64,000 nt of DNA, from contig CAYLXB010000004.1 of assembly GCA_964387495.1 (NCBI GenBank), positions 1 to 64,000 of the forward strand, read 5' to 3'. How positions within the stretch are numbered: the first letter of the stretch is position 1; each line of letters begins with the position of its first letter. A program made the translations under genes and the position numbers. Origin of the DNA: DSXF01 sp964387495. Lineage in GTDB: Bacteria; Chloroflexota; Anaerolineae; Anaerolineales; Villigracilaceae. Of the stretch, positions 1 through 8,677 are shown in pieces. A model generated the notes under the pieces. It had not been told where the DNA came from. It did not search any database and saw only the letters and a program-made list of their open reading frames with translations.

Positions 1-125
1 GTCTTTCACCACTTTGGTTCAATACCCTGTCCGAACTTAAGTCCGAACCTCAGCAATGCAGGCCGTTTTTCCTGTAAAATAGACTTGTTCCATCTGCCCA
101 TCCATCGATCCATCGAGGTGCCGCC

Positions 126-833
126 ATGACCGAACCATCCCCGCGTCCCGTTTACCGCATCGCCGACCTGGCAGCCGATGACCGCCCGCGCGAGCGGCTG
201 GCCAAACTCGGCCCACAGTCGCTCTCCAATGCCGAATTGATCGCCATCCTGCTGCGAGTCGGGGTCCCCGGCGAGAACGCCGTCCAGGTGGGCCAGCGCC
301 TGCTGCAGACCTTCGGCGGGCTGGCTGGGCTGCACCGGGCGCCGTTCGACGAGTTGTTGCACCAGCACGGGATTGCCGAGGCCAAGGCAGCCCAGATCAA
401 GGCGGCCATCGAGTTGGGCCGCCGGCTGATGCTGGAGGTACCGGAGGAGCGCCCGGTCATCAAAAGTCCCGCCGACGCGGCGGTCCTAGTCCAGTACGAA
501 ATGAGCGGCCTGGAGAAGGAACAGATGCGCGTCTTCCTGCTCGACACGCGCAACCGGGTGCTGGATATCGTCCAGGTCGTCTATGGCTCGGTGAATTCCG
601 CCCACCTGCGCATCGCCGAAGTGTTCACCCCGGCAGTGCGCCGCAATGCCACCGCGGTGCTCCTGGTGCACAACCACCCCAGCGGCGACCCGACCCCCAG
701 CCCGGACGACGCGGCCATCACGCGGGCTGTGGTCCAGGCCGGCAAACTGCTGGATATCGAGGTCCTGGACCACCTGGTCATCGGGCAGGGGCGCTGGGTC
801 TCCCTCAAGGAACGCGGCCTGGGCTTTGCCTGA
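126..833 (+). CDS. radC: RadC family JAB-domain protein
   Basis: A 235-residue protein of normal RadC length. The N-terminal ~75 residues are the helix-hairpin-helix region of the family. The C-terminal part is a JAB/MPN metallo-domain with the signature HNHPSGDPTPS beginning near residue 182 and the acidic AEVF segment ahead of it. RadC was first named for DNA repair, but its biochemical role is unsettled; metal-dependent hydrolase chemistry is inferred from the fold. The ATG at 126 follows a GAGGTGCCGCC segment usable as a ribosome site. A strong terminator sits just after the stop, so the gene ends its own transcript facing the convergent CBS gene. Family assignment is firm; function is not. 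Confidence 0.93.
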   Translation: MTEPSPRPVYRIADLAADDRPRERLAKLGPQSLSNAELIAILLRVGVPGENAVQVGQRLLQTFGGLAGLHRAPFDELLHQHGIAEAKAAQIKAAIELGRRLMLEVPEERPVIKSPADAAVLVQYEMSGLEKEQMRVFLLDTRNRVLDIVQVVYGSVNSAHLRIAEVFTPAVRRNATAVLLVHNHPSGDPTPSPDDAAITRAVVQAGKLLDIEVLDHLVIGQGRWVSLKERGLGFA

Positions 834-852
834 TCCCATTACTCCAAACAGG

Positions 853-880
853 CGCCGCCGAACTTTCCGGCGGCGTTTTT
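853..880 (+). terminator. Rho-independent terminator of radC
   Basis: An 8-bp perfect stem CGCCGCCG/CGGCGGCG (853-860 with 868-875) is followed by TTTTT. It lies 20 nt after the radC stop codon and just before the convergent CBS gene ends. Confidence 0.85.
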
Positions 881-887
881 CGTTCCA

Positions 888-1331
888 CTATGACCCGATA
901 GCGTATTCCTGGATGAAGTTTTCCAACTGGAGGATCAATTCCTTCTGGCTGCTGATGACGCTCTTCACCAGGTCACCCACCGAGACCAACCCGACCAGTT
1001 GATCGTCATCCACCACGGGCAGGTGGCGGATGTGTTTGTCGGTCATCAATGCCAGGCATTGCTCCACCGTCCTGTCCGAGGTGACGCAGATGGCCGGCGA
1101 GGTCATGATTTCCCGCACCAGCGTCTCGCGGGAGTTCTTCCCTTTCAGCGCGATCTTGCGGGCATAGTCGCGCTCGGAGACGATGCCGGCCACTTTCCCA
1201 TCTTTCATCACGACCAGTGCACCAACATTCTTCTCGGCCATCACCTGCAGGGCGGCATACACCGGTTCATCCGGCCCGATACTCCAGGCCGCGCGGCCTT
1301 TGGTCTTGAGAATGTGTCTGACAAGTTTCAT
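888..1331 (-). CDS. Tandem CBS-domain protein
   Basis: A 147-residue protein made of two CBS domains, roughly residues 8-62 and 73-130. Typical CBS segments are visible: VMKDGKVAGIVSERDYARK in the first and VVDDDQLVGLVSVGDLVKSV in the second. Stand-alone CBS pairs bind adenine nucleotides and act as cytoplasmic energy-status sensors; ligand and partner cannot be read here. The start is well supported by AAAGGAGGTG seven bases upstream of the ATG. It is a single gene, convergent with radC. Confidence 0.9.
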   Translation of the reverse strand: MKLVRHILKTKGRAAWSIGPDEPVYAALQVMAEKNVGALVVMKDGKVAGIVSERDYARKIALKGKNSRETLVREIMTSPAICVTSDRTVEQCLALMTDKHIRHLPVVDDDQLVGLVSVGDLVKSVISSQKELILQLENFIQEYAIGS

Positions 1332-1553
1332 GGCACCTCCTTTGTGGTAATGCGGGGATCCGATTGGATGGCCGGCATACTACAGGAACAGCTGCTTAAC
1401 CGGCCGGGAGGAAGTATAACATGTAATAAAGAGATTGTGCATCAAATATATCTAAATATATCACCCCAGACGCGGCCTGTGCCTGTCCTGGCAGGGAGAG
1501 ACGCCTGCAGTGTTTCCGGGTTATTTTTGAATGATGTTACAGGAACTCAGGGT

Positions 1554-1856
1554 TCAGAGGCTGTAGCGCACTCCGAACGAAGTGAATTCTCCGCCGGGCG
1601 TCCCCCATTCGACTTCGGCCTCGTCCACATATGCGGCGCGCGGCCCCTTTTTGACAACTTCGACGAATTTCTCCAGCACGGCCCGCGGCCCCTCCGCCAC
1701 CGTTTCCACTTGGTTATAACCCACATTGCGCACCCAGCCGGTCAGCCCGAAGAGTGTGCCGCTCTGCTGGACGAAGGCCCGAAAGCCCACGCCCTGCACC
1801 CGCCCCGTCACCAGGATCCGCACCCGGGCGCCAGTCCCTGGACTATTTGTATCCAT
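1554..1856 (-). CDS. acyP: Acylphosphatase
   Basis: A 100-residue acylphosphatase, which hydrolyses carboxyl-phosphate bonds of small acyl phosphates. The catalytic arginine lies in GRVQGVGFR (about residues 18-26) and the catalytic asparagine in GWVRNVGYNQVE. Length and both motifs match the family. The start codon lies 14 nt inside the end of the upstream peptidase gene, so the two are probably translationally coupled, although no functional link is obvious. Confidence 0.93.
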   Translation of the reverse strand: MDTNSPGTGARVRILVTGRVQGVGFRAFVQQSGTLFGLTGWVRNVGYNQVETVAEGPRAVLEKFVEVVKKGPRAAYVDEAEVEWGTPGGEFTSFGVRYSL

Positions 1857-3045
1857 TCTTCTTTCTCCTCAACATGGCAGACAGCATGCCGGCAACCGGC
1901 ACTGCCAGGATGATCCCCAGCGCCAGGTTGTAGGGCAGCAGATTGCGGGCTGCCACACCCGCCAGGTTTTCGCCGAGGGCTTCTTCCCGCCACTCCCGCT
2001 CCAGTTGTGAAAGCGGCTTTCCCAGGCCGCGCTCGGCTCCCTGCTCGCAGTCCAGTTCATCCGTGTAGGCGATTGCCAGGGCCGATAACCCCATGTTGCC
2101 GTGCCGCTCGCGCAGGTAGCGGGTGAAGGAGTCGGCCTCTGCATAGGCCAGGAAGGCCCGCGCCTGGTCGGAGGGGAAGGTTGTGCACAGGTCGGCCAGC
2201 GGGAGGAGGCTGTTTTCCTGGCTTGCCAGGCTCAGGGCGCGTTCATACTCGGGGTTGGGGAAGCGTTCGGCCAGGGAGGCCACTCCCTCGCTGAACCAGA
2301 CCGGCAGGTTGGCATAGTCCCTGCCCAGCCCCTGGTAGAGCACCACGTGGGCCAGTTCGTGCGGGATCAACTGGTCCATCTGCAGTGCCTGGCTGGGGCC
2401 GGGAGGGATGGCCACCATGACCACACCCAGGTCGGGACTGGCATGGCCGGCCTGCCAGTCCTCCCCGCCCAGGGCCAGCGCGCCTTGAAGGTCAACAGGG
2501 GAGGCGTATATGTAGACTTCCACTGAGGCAGATTGGGATAGCGGCACCACTTCTTTGGCCACCTCCAGCCCTGCCGAAGCAGCCTCGAGCGCAGCCTGCC
2601 CGAAGGCGGGGCTGCCCTCATACCAGTACACCTTTATCGGGCTCTCCCCTGCCGATTTCCAGTCGAAACGGTTGTCGGCATAGCGGAACAGATACGGGCT
2701 CGAAGTAAATGTCTCACCGGTCCCCAGGTGCACCTCGTACCAGAAGGAAATGCGCGCAAAGGGGCGCAGCACGTCCTGGACGATCCGGTGGGTGTAGGTG
2801 ACCTGGCCGGAGGGGTCAAGTTCCATGGGGAAGACACGCGCGCCCTGCTCACCTTCCTGGCGGAACGACACGAACACTTCCTGGATCGGGGCTGAGGTGA
2901 CCACCCGGCCCCGGAAGGTGATCTGCTCCCCGAACTGGTACGTGATCTGAATACTGGTTACCTCGACTCCCGTCTGCGCCTGGACCGTACCGGGCGCTCC
3001 CAGCATGGCGAGTACGAGCAAGGCCAGCAGGAACTTGTTGCGCAT
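1843..3045 (-). CDS. Secreted, membrane-anchored MA-clan metallopeptidase
   Basis: A 400-residue protein with an N-terminal signal peptide (residues 1-23, ending VQAQ). A beta-rich domain covers about residues 25-125. A gluzincin-type domain follows with zinc motif HELAH near residue 230 and the third-ligand region WFSEGVASLAER about 20 residues later. A C-terminal membrane helix (about 370-392) ends in a basic tail, RRKKNGYK. This layout fits a peptidase-MA-like protein held on the outer face of the membrane. Substrate unknown. It overlaps acyP and sits 1 nt after the AEC transporter stop, so it belongs to the same minus-strand run. Confidence 0.82.
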   Translation of the reverse strand: MRNKFLLALLVLAMLGAPGTVQAQTGVEVTSIQITYQFGEQITFRGRVVTSAPIQEVFVSFRQEGEQGARVFPMELDPSGQVTYTHRIVQDVLRPFARISFWYEVHLGTGETFTSSPYLFRYADNRFDWKSAGESPIKVYWYEGSPAFGQAALEAASAGLEVAKEVVPLSQSASVEVYIYASPVDLQGALALGGEDWQAGHASPDLGVVMVAIPPGPSQALQMDQLIPHELAHVVLYQGLGRDYANLPVWFSEGVASLAERFPNPEYERALSLASQENSLLPLADLCTTFPSDQARAFLAYAEADSFTRYLRERHGNMGLSALAIAYTDELDCEQGAERGLGKPLSQLEREWREEALGENLAGVAARNLLPYNLALGIILAVPVAGMLSAMLRRKKNGYK

Positions 3046-3046
3046 G

Positions 3047-3961
3047 TTACCTCCCCAGATAGACCAGCAGCGGCGTGAGCGTCAACGGGCTTAGCACGGT
3101 ACTGACGAACACGATGGTCGTGATCAGGGCCGGCTCCAGTTTGTATTCACTGGCCAGCACGGTGGTCAGCACCGCCGTGGGCACGGAACTTTCGATCACT
3201 CCTGCCTGGCGGGCGGCAGCCTCCAGCCCGAGCGGCAGGCTCAAGCCGAGCGCCACGAACGGCGATACCAGCAGGCGCAGGCTCACACTGGTAACAACCG
3301 CCAGGATGTGCGTGTTTTTCCACTGCACGCGCTGTAACTCCAGCCCCAGCAGCAGGAGCATGACCGGCACCGCCCCGCCGGCGGCCAGCGAAAGGGTCCG
3401 GTCGAGCGGCCCGGGCAGTTTCCAACCCATCTGCACCACCAACAGGGCCAGCCCAATGGCATAGACTGCCGGGACCTTGAAGAAAGCCAGGATCGCCTCC
3501 TTAACCGGCAGGTGGCCCAGTGAGGCGATGACCACCCCGGCCGTGTTGACCATCAGGGTGCTGGCCACGAAGTACACGCCTGCGTAGGTCAGGGCTTCCT
3601 GCCCGAAGGCAAAGGCGATCAGCGGCAGGCCATAGTTGCCGCTGTTGCCGAACATGCTGGTCAACACCACCGCCATCAGCACGGTATGTTCCAGGCGCAG
3701 CAGCCTGCCCACCAGGTAAGCCAGAAGCGCCATTGTACTGATGCAGGCCGCCCCAAAACCCAGCATCAGGAGGATTTTCCCCAAGGCCAGCTGGCTCTGG
3801 GTGAGCAGGTTGAAAACCAGGATGGGGCTGAGCACGTAAAAGGTCACACGTCCCACCGAGCGGCTGTCCACCGGGGCGAACTTGCCCAGCAGGAAGCCCG
3901 CCGCGCCGAGCAGCAGTACCGGCAGCAGGTTGTTTGCAAATACTTGAAACAGGTTGTCCAA
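3047..3961 (-). CDS. AEC-family transporter
   Basis: A 304-residue, very hydrophobic protein with about ten predicted membrane segments, matching the auxin-efflux-carrier (AEC) family in length and in the split 5+5 helix arrangement. Family members move organic anions such as malate or malonate; the substrate cannot be predicted. The frame opens at a TTG at 3961, with GAGAAG a few bases upstream and no suitable ATG near, so the start is the least certain point. The stop lies next to the downstream peptidase start, indicating an operon. Confidence 0.85.
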   Translation of the reverse strand: MDNLFQVFANNLLPVLLLGAAGFLLGKFAPVDSRSVGRVTFYVLSPILVFNLLTQSQLALGKILLMLGFGAACISTMALLAYLVGRLLRLEHTVLMAVVLTSMFGNSGNYGLPLIAFAFGQEALTYAGVYFVASTLMVNTAGVVIASLGHLPVKEAILAFFKVPAVYAIGLALLVVQMGWKLPGPLDRTLSLAAGGAVPVMLLLLGLELQRVQWKNTHILAVVTSVSLRLLVSPFVALGLSLPLGLEAAARQAGVIESSVPTAVLTTVLASEYKLEPALITTIVFVSTVLSPLTLTPLLVYLGR

Positions 3962-3987
3962 TGTCTTCTCGATGTGTGCGGGGATGT

Positions 3988-4953
3988 TTATTCTTCAGGT
4001 TCGTCATCTGTGTCCAGTGACATCAGGTCGAAGTGCTCCAGCTCCTCGGTGAAATCCAGGTTCTCGAGCGCTTCTTCGAGGAATCCGGCAATCTCTTCGT
4101 TCTCCGCCTGGTCGAGCAGGTTGATCAACACGGCGCGCACATCTTCCCCGCCGATCTGGGAGAGTGACCAGATGGCAGCTTGCACCACCTCGCTCTCCTC
4201 TTCCTCGGCCAGCAGGTTGAGCAGGATGGGGCGTGCACTGCGCATGGCCAGTTCGCCGGCTGCTTCCACTGCGGCTGCCCGGATGCGCATGTTGTCATTG
4301 GTGATCCCGGCCAGAACCTGGTCCTGCCAGCGTTCATCACTTGAGCGGCCCATGGCAAACAATGCACTGACCACCCATTCCGGGTCTGAGCGGGCAAAGG
4401 CTGCCTCGATCAGAGCCGGGATTTCTAGCCGGGAGGAGAATCCCAGCGATTCCAGTGCCCGCCGCCGGATGGGACTCTCGTCCGAACCGGTGGCTGCCGC
4501 CAGCAGGGCATCTTCCACCTGGTGCAGCAGCCGCTCCGGAATGTCTTCGAACTCGCCGCTCTGGACGAACAGCCCCAGGCCGGCGGCCGCCGCAGCGCGC
4601 GCGGCCGGATCGGGGTCCTTTGCCAGCATGCGCGCGAAGAGGGGAACCAGTTTCGCGTCTTCACATTCCCACAACAGGCGGACGGCGGCTGCACGCACCT
4701 GCCCATCGCTGTCATCCAGCAGGGCGCGCGCAAAATCATCGAAGGAGAGCAGGGTGTCATCCTCGGCCAGGGCTTTCAGTTCACCCAGCAGGCTGAGGCG
4801 GCGCTTGTTGCTCACCTTTGGCCAGATGGCCAGTACGGCTTTCAGGTCCCCCGGCAGGATATCCGAAAAGCGCGGGTAATAGGCCCGCGGGAAGGGGCGG
4901 CTGTCATCCAGCAGCGCCTCCAGCACAGACTGGAATGGAGCATTCCTGGTCAT
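3988..4953 (-). CDS. HEAT-repeat protein
   Basis: A 321-residue soluble protein composed almost entirely of ~31-residue alpha-helical HEAT-like repeats rich in Ala, Leu and Glu (for example RAAAVRLLWECEDAKLVPLF and RIRAAAVEAAGELAMRSARP). The C-terminus is acidic. Such proteins are scaffolds; some phycobilin-lyase-like members are enzymes, but nothing here supports that. The ATG overlaps the stop of rseP by four bases (ATGA), so the two are coupled. Its role may be connected to the protease, which is inference. Confidence 0.85.
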   Translation of the reverse strand: MTRNAPFQSVLEALLDDSRPFPRAYYPRFSDILPGDLKAVLAIWPKVSNKRRLSLLGELKALAEDDTLLSFDDFARALLDDSDGQVRAAAVRLLWECEDAKLVPLFARMLAKDPDPAARAAAAAGLGLFVQSGEFEDIPERLLHQVEDALLAAATGSDESPIRRRALESLGFSSRLEIPALIEAAFARSDPEWVVSALFAMGRSSDERWQDQVLAGITNDNMRIRAAAVEAAGELAMRSARPILLNLLAEEEESEVVQAAIWSLSQIGGEDVRAVLINLLDQAENEEIAGFLEEALENLDFTEELEHFDLMSLDTDDEPEE

Positions 4954-6017
4954 TGTGACACCGTGATTGGGAAGAATACGTCCCGCAGGGTGATAAAGAC
5001 CAACAGCCCCAGCAGCAGCAGGAAGGTGGCTGTGATGAGCCAGTTTTCCACCCTGGCCTCCACCCGGCGGCGGAAGATCAATTCGGGCAGCGACAGCAGG
5101 ATGCGCCCGCCATCCAGTGCCGGGATGGGCAGCAGGTTGAACAGGCCCAGAGAGATCGAAATACTGATGACAAAGCCAAAGATGTCCAGAACAGGAGTCA
5201 ACCCTGAAGTTGGACCGGCCTCACGCATTCCCACATACATGCGCCCGATGCCGATTGGCCCGACGAAGTCCACCGGCCCTTTCAACTGCCCGGTCGCGAA
5301 CTTGGCAAGCATTTCCAGGAGCAGACCGCAGTGTTCAAAAGTGGCCGTGAAGCCATTCAACATGGCCTTGGGCAGGCTGATGGCGCGCATGGGCGGCCCC
5401 ATCTGCAGGCCGGTGGCGCCCTGTTCCGCCGGCCGGCTGGAGAGCGGCGTCACACTCAACTCGGCGGTGCTGTCGCCGCGCCGGTAGCGGATCGCGATCG
5501 GCTGGTCCAGGTGGGCATAGATGATGGTGCGGACCTCATCAGAATTGTGCACTTCCTGCCCGTTGACACTCAGCAGGATGTCGCCCACCTGCAGTCCGGC
5601 TTCTTCTGCCGGGGAAGCCGTCAGGACGGCCTGGATTTCCACCTCGTTCAACCGCGCCGGATCAGGTTCTCCCAGGACGGCAAAAGTGGCCATGTAGAGC
5701 ACGACGGCCAGAAGCAGGTTCATCAAAGGCCCTGCCACTGCCACGCCGATGCGCACCAGCGGTTTGGCCGAGGCCAGCCCGCCGCTGACCTGCGGGTCGT
5801 TTTCGCCCTTGGGGCGCACAAAGCCGCCCAGCGGGATCCAGTTCAGGGTGAAATCGGTGCCGCCGGCCCGGAAGAGGCGCGCCGCCCGCGGCGGCAGGCC
5901 CAGGCCAAACTCTTCCACTTCCACCTTGAAGAGCCGGCAGGCCAGGAAATGTCCCAGTTCGTGTGCAATGATCAGCGCCGCCAGGGCAACGATGAACTCA
6001 AGGATGTATTGAAACAT
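4950..6017 (-). CDS. rseP: Site-2 (RseP-type) intramembrane zinc metalloprotease
   Basis: A 355-residue membrane protease. The zinc motif HELGH is in the first membrane helix (about residues 20-24). A single PDZ domain occupies about residues 130-205 (SPAEEAGLQVGDILLSVNG). The second catalytic segment LLPIPALDGGR is near residue 310 and supplies the third ligand. This is the RseP/SpoIVFB class that cleaves anti-sigma factors or signal-peptide remnants within the membrane. E. coli RseP carries two PDZ domains, whereas this protein has one, like many Gram-positive and Chloroflexota homologues. It is the promoter-proximal gene of the run ending at acyP. Confidence 0.93.
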   Translation of the reverse strand: MFQYILEFIVALAALIIAHELGHFLACRLFKVEVEEFGLGLPPRAARLFRAGGTDFTLNWIPLGGFVRPKGENDPQVSGGLASAKPLVRIGVAVAGPLMNLLLAVVLYMATFAVLGEPDPARLNEVEIQAVLTASPAEEAGLQVGDILLSVNGQEVHNSDEVRTIIYAHLDQPIAIRYRRGDSTAELSVTPLSSRPAEQGATGLQMGPPMRAISLPKAMLNGFTATFEHCGLLLEMLAKFATGQLKGPVDFVGPIGIGRMYVGMREAGPTSGLTPVLDIFGFVISISISLGLFNLLPIPALDGGRILLSLPELIFRRRVEARVENWLITATFLLLLGLLVFITLRDVFFPITVSQ

Positions 6018-6074
6018 AACACTAAACTCTTTCCTCTCAGGATCTGCCCTGCGTTTTCCGCCGGGCAGGTTGAA

Positions 6075-7043
6075 TTATACCAGCCGCGCCGGGCCGCCCA
6101 CCCGTGCCACGCTGACCTGCTGGACTCCGGGGATGCTCCCAACCAGTTCAGCTGCCTCCCGTTCCTGGACCGATTCGCACAGCACGTGTACGTTGGGTCC
6201 GGCGTCGATCGTGTAGCACAGCGGCAGCCCTCCCGCCCGGGCCGAGCGCACGGCCTGCATGATCTCCAGCGTTGCCGGTCTCCAGTAGAACAGTGCCGGT
6301 TGGGAGGTCATCATCACCGCGTGCATCAGGTTGCTGTCTTCCTCCACCACACCGGCAAACGCCTCGAAATCACGCTTCAGGATCGCCTCCCGGCAGCGGC
6401 TCAGCCGCTCCGGTGCCCCGGCCAGCCGCGCCGCCTGCAGCGGGCTGCTGCCTGCCAGGCTGTGTCCCTGGAGCGAGCCGGTTGCCTTGTGCTCGCTGGA
6501 GACGATCGCCACACAATCGCTCAATGCCCAGTGCTCCGGCGGCGCGATGGAGGCTGCGACCGAGTCCGCATCGCCGGTACCCATTCCCCACTCCACGAAC
6601 CCGCCCGGGATCGAGCGGCAGGCCGAGCCGGAACCGTGGCGCGCCAGGCGGGACAACTCGGGCTCGCTCAGTTTCAGTCCCGCTGCCGCACTGGCTGCCA
6701 GGGCCAGTGCAGCAAAGGCCGAGGCCGAAGATGCAATTCCCGTGCCTGCCGGGAAGTTGTTCCCGCTGACCACCTCGGCGCAGGCAGAAACTCCGGCCAT
6801 CCGGCGTACTTCGTCCAGGAGGGCGGAGACCCGCTCCAAGCCGTGCCCGGTCATCTCGCGGCCGTTGATCACCAGTTCATCGAACGGCAGCGAAGGTTGA
6901 AAGCTCACCGTCGTGCGCGTGAGCAGCCCCTCCAGGTTCATCGAAATCGAACCATTCGCCGGCAGTCGCAGCCTGGGGTCGCGGTCGCCCCAGTATTTGA
7001 TAAAGGCGATATTCGCGAAGGCTTGGGCAGTTGCGGTAGTCAT
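6075..7043 (-). CDS. mvaD: Mevalonate (di)phosphate decarboxylase, GHMP family
   Basis: A 322-residue GHMP-fold enzyme. Visible motifs are NIAFIKYWGDRD near the N-terminus, the phosphate loop SGNNFPAGTGIASSASAF, GSGSACRSIPGGFVEW, and the catalytic-Asp segment TIDAGPNVH. The family decarboxylates mevalonate 5-diphosphate to IPP. A phosphomevalonate-specific branch making isopentenyl phosphate has been described in Roseiflexus and haloarchaea, so substrate choice is open here. It is divergent from the hydrolase at 7231 and lies 1.6 kb from an operon for another mevalonate-phosphate branch. Family call is firm; the exact substrate is not. Confidence 0.88.
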   Translation of the reverse strand: MTTATAQAFANIAFIKYWGDRDPRLRLPANGSISMNLEGLLTRTTVSFQPSLPFDELVINGREMTGHGLERVSALLDEVRRMAGVSACAEVVSGNNFPAGTGIASSASAFAALALAASAAAGLKLSEPELSRLARHGSGSACRSIPGGFVEWGMGTGDADSVAASIAPPEHWALSDCVAIVSSEHKATGSLQGHSLAGSSPLQAARLAGAPERLSRCREAILKRDFEAFAGVVEEDSNLMHAVMMTSQPALFYWRPATLEIMQAVRSARAGGLPLCYTIDAGPNVHVLCESVQEREAAELVGSIPGVQQVSVARVGGPARLV

Positions 7044-7230
7044 AATATTATGATACCACTACTGTGACGCGAAAGTGCAAATACCATTGAAAAGCGGGAC
7101 AAGCCATAAACACCGTGATATCCTTCGTGCAGCTTTGATATATACTGTTATTATCGAACCCATTGGGGCAAAAACTGTAAAAATTGCTGTCATTATGGAT
7201 ATTTGGATCATCCAGAAAGGCAGGTGTGAG

Positions 7231-8304
7231 ATGTCCAATACAAATATGGCAACGGGGAAGAAAAGCAGGGGAGCGGGCTGTCTGCGCTGGCTGGGGCGCG
7301 TGGTCTTGGGCGGGTTGGTACTAATAGCGGGACTGGCAGCCATTGGGGCGATCTACCAGGCAGTTGCCAGTGCCCGCGACGCGAAGGCATATAAGCCTAT
7401 TGACCAGATGGTGGATGTGAACGGCATCCAGATGAGATTGGACTGCAGGGGCAATGGCAGCCCCACGGTGGTGCTGGAGGCGGGGGCGGGTTCGTCCAGC
7501 ATTTACTGGGCACTGATCCAGGATGACGTGGCGGAATTCACGCGGGTTTGCTCCTATGACCGGGCTGGGATGGGTTGGAGTGACAGCGTTCGCGGGGAGT
7601 TGTCTCCCCGGCAGGTGGCGGGGATGCTGCATGATCTGCTGGAGAAAGGCGGGGTACAGCCTCCTTACTTGATGGCCGGGCATTCCCTCGGCGGGGTTTA
7701 CGTACGCGCTTTTGCGGCGGAATACCCGGAGGATGTCGTTGGAATGGTGCTGGTGGACTCGTCGCACGAGAGTCAGAACCAAAAGGTTCCACCCGAATTT
7801 GAAAAATTAAGTAAGGCACAGACGGCAAGCCTGCAGTTTTTCCGGATTGCCGCGCCCCTTGGGGTGGTCAGGGCATTCAAGATGCTGGATGCGGGGATTG
7901 CCAGTCTGCCGCTGGCAGAGGAGGAAAAGGGGTCTTTGCTGGCGGAGATGTATCGCACGAGTTATTGGGGTGCGAGTGCGCGCGAAGCGAACATGTTTGT
8001 CGCTTATTCCAGCCAGCCCAGGGAGTTGAACAGTCTCGGCGATATGCCGCTCATTGTACTCTCGGAAGAAATGAATGGGCGGAAACTATACCAGCAGATA
8101 CCACCGGCATACCAGTCGCAGATTACCCTGGAGATGATGGAGCGACAAGCGGAAGATTTCAATAGAATGCAGGACGAACTGACTGCACTATCCACCCGAG
8201 GCAAGCGGATCGTTGTCGGGGAGAGCGGGCATTTCATTCAACTGGATGCGCCCAGGGTGGTGATCGACGCTATTCGGGATGTGTTCGAGCAGGTTTCCAG
8301 GTAG
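7231..8304 (+). CDS. Membrane-anchored alpha/beta hydrolase
   Basis: A 357-residue alpha/beta-hydrolase. An N-terminal membrane anchor (about residues 17-42) is followed by the catalytic domain. The nucleophile elbow is GHSLGGVY, the catalytic histidine is in GESGHFIQLDAP near the C-terminus, and the oxyanion region precedes EAGAGSSSIYW. The frame stays open upstream to 7075, but the ATG at 7231 is preferred because AAGGCAGGTGTGAG precedes it. Ester or peptide substrates cannot be told apart. It is monocistronic as far as can be seen. Confidence 0.83.
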   Translation: MSNTNMATGKKSRGAGCLRWLGRVVLGGLVLIAGLAAIGAIYQAVASARDAKAYKPIDQMVDVNGIQMRLDCRGNGSPTVVLEAGAGSSSIYWALIQDDVAEFTRVCSYDRAGMGWSDSVRGELSPRQVAGMLHDLLEKGGVQPPYLMAGHSLGGVYVRAFAAEYPEDVVGMVLVDSSHESQNQKVPPEFEKLSKAQTASLQFFRIAAPLGVVRAFKMLDAGIASLPLAEEEKGSLLAEMYRTSYWGASAREANMFVAYSSQPRELNSLGDMPLIVLSEEMNGRKLYQQIPPAYQSQITLEMMERQAEDFNRMQDELTALSTRGKRIVVGESGHFIQLDAPRVVIDAIRDVFEQVSR

Positions 8305-8677
8305 AGGAACTGGGGTTTTGTCGGCGAGTCTTGCCAGCTATCCGAAGGAACTCTGGCTAAAAAATTACTCCGCCCAGATGAAACCTGTAAAGCCGGGGTG
8401 GGGTATTTGCAGGCCAGCCAGGATTCGGCCAGCGAGTATTTTGCTGCCAGCTGCTTCAATTTCTGGTCGTACGGGAGAATAGGGTGGTATTTACATTCGA
8501 GGGCGATGGAACGGCAGCTTGTGTTGCAATGAAGTCAATTTCTTACTCAATTTTCCTTGGCCAGGTAATTTAATTTTCCATATTTTGAAGTTCCTGCGGT
8601 AAGTTTGATAAAATGGGGTGCATGAATAAAATGTCAATGCTGTTTCCTGCCTTTCGCCGGTATTGGAAGGGCTAACC
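8305..8677 (+). other. Intergenic region before the UbiD-AcnX-UbiX operon
   Basis: About 370 nt without a convincing gene. The short reading frames here lack family features and ribosome sites. The segment nearest the operon contains AT-rich stretches (8540-8640) that must hold the operon promoter, but I could not pick a reliable -35/-10 pair. Confidence 0.5.

Noticed and set aside
5331..7067. A 578-codon open frame on the plus strand opposite rseP and the mevalonate decarboxylase.
   Set aside because: It is an antisense shadow of two well-recognised genes, rich in Arg/Gln/His, with no family motif.
7075..7230. A longer N-terminus for the alpha/beta hydrolase starting at 7075.
   Set aside because: The extra 52 residues lie in an AT-rich promoter region without a ribosome site, while the ATG at 7231 has one.
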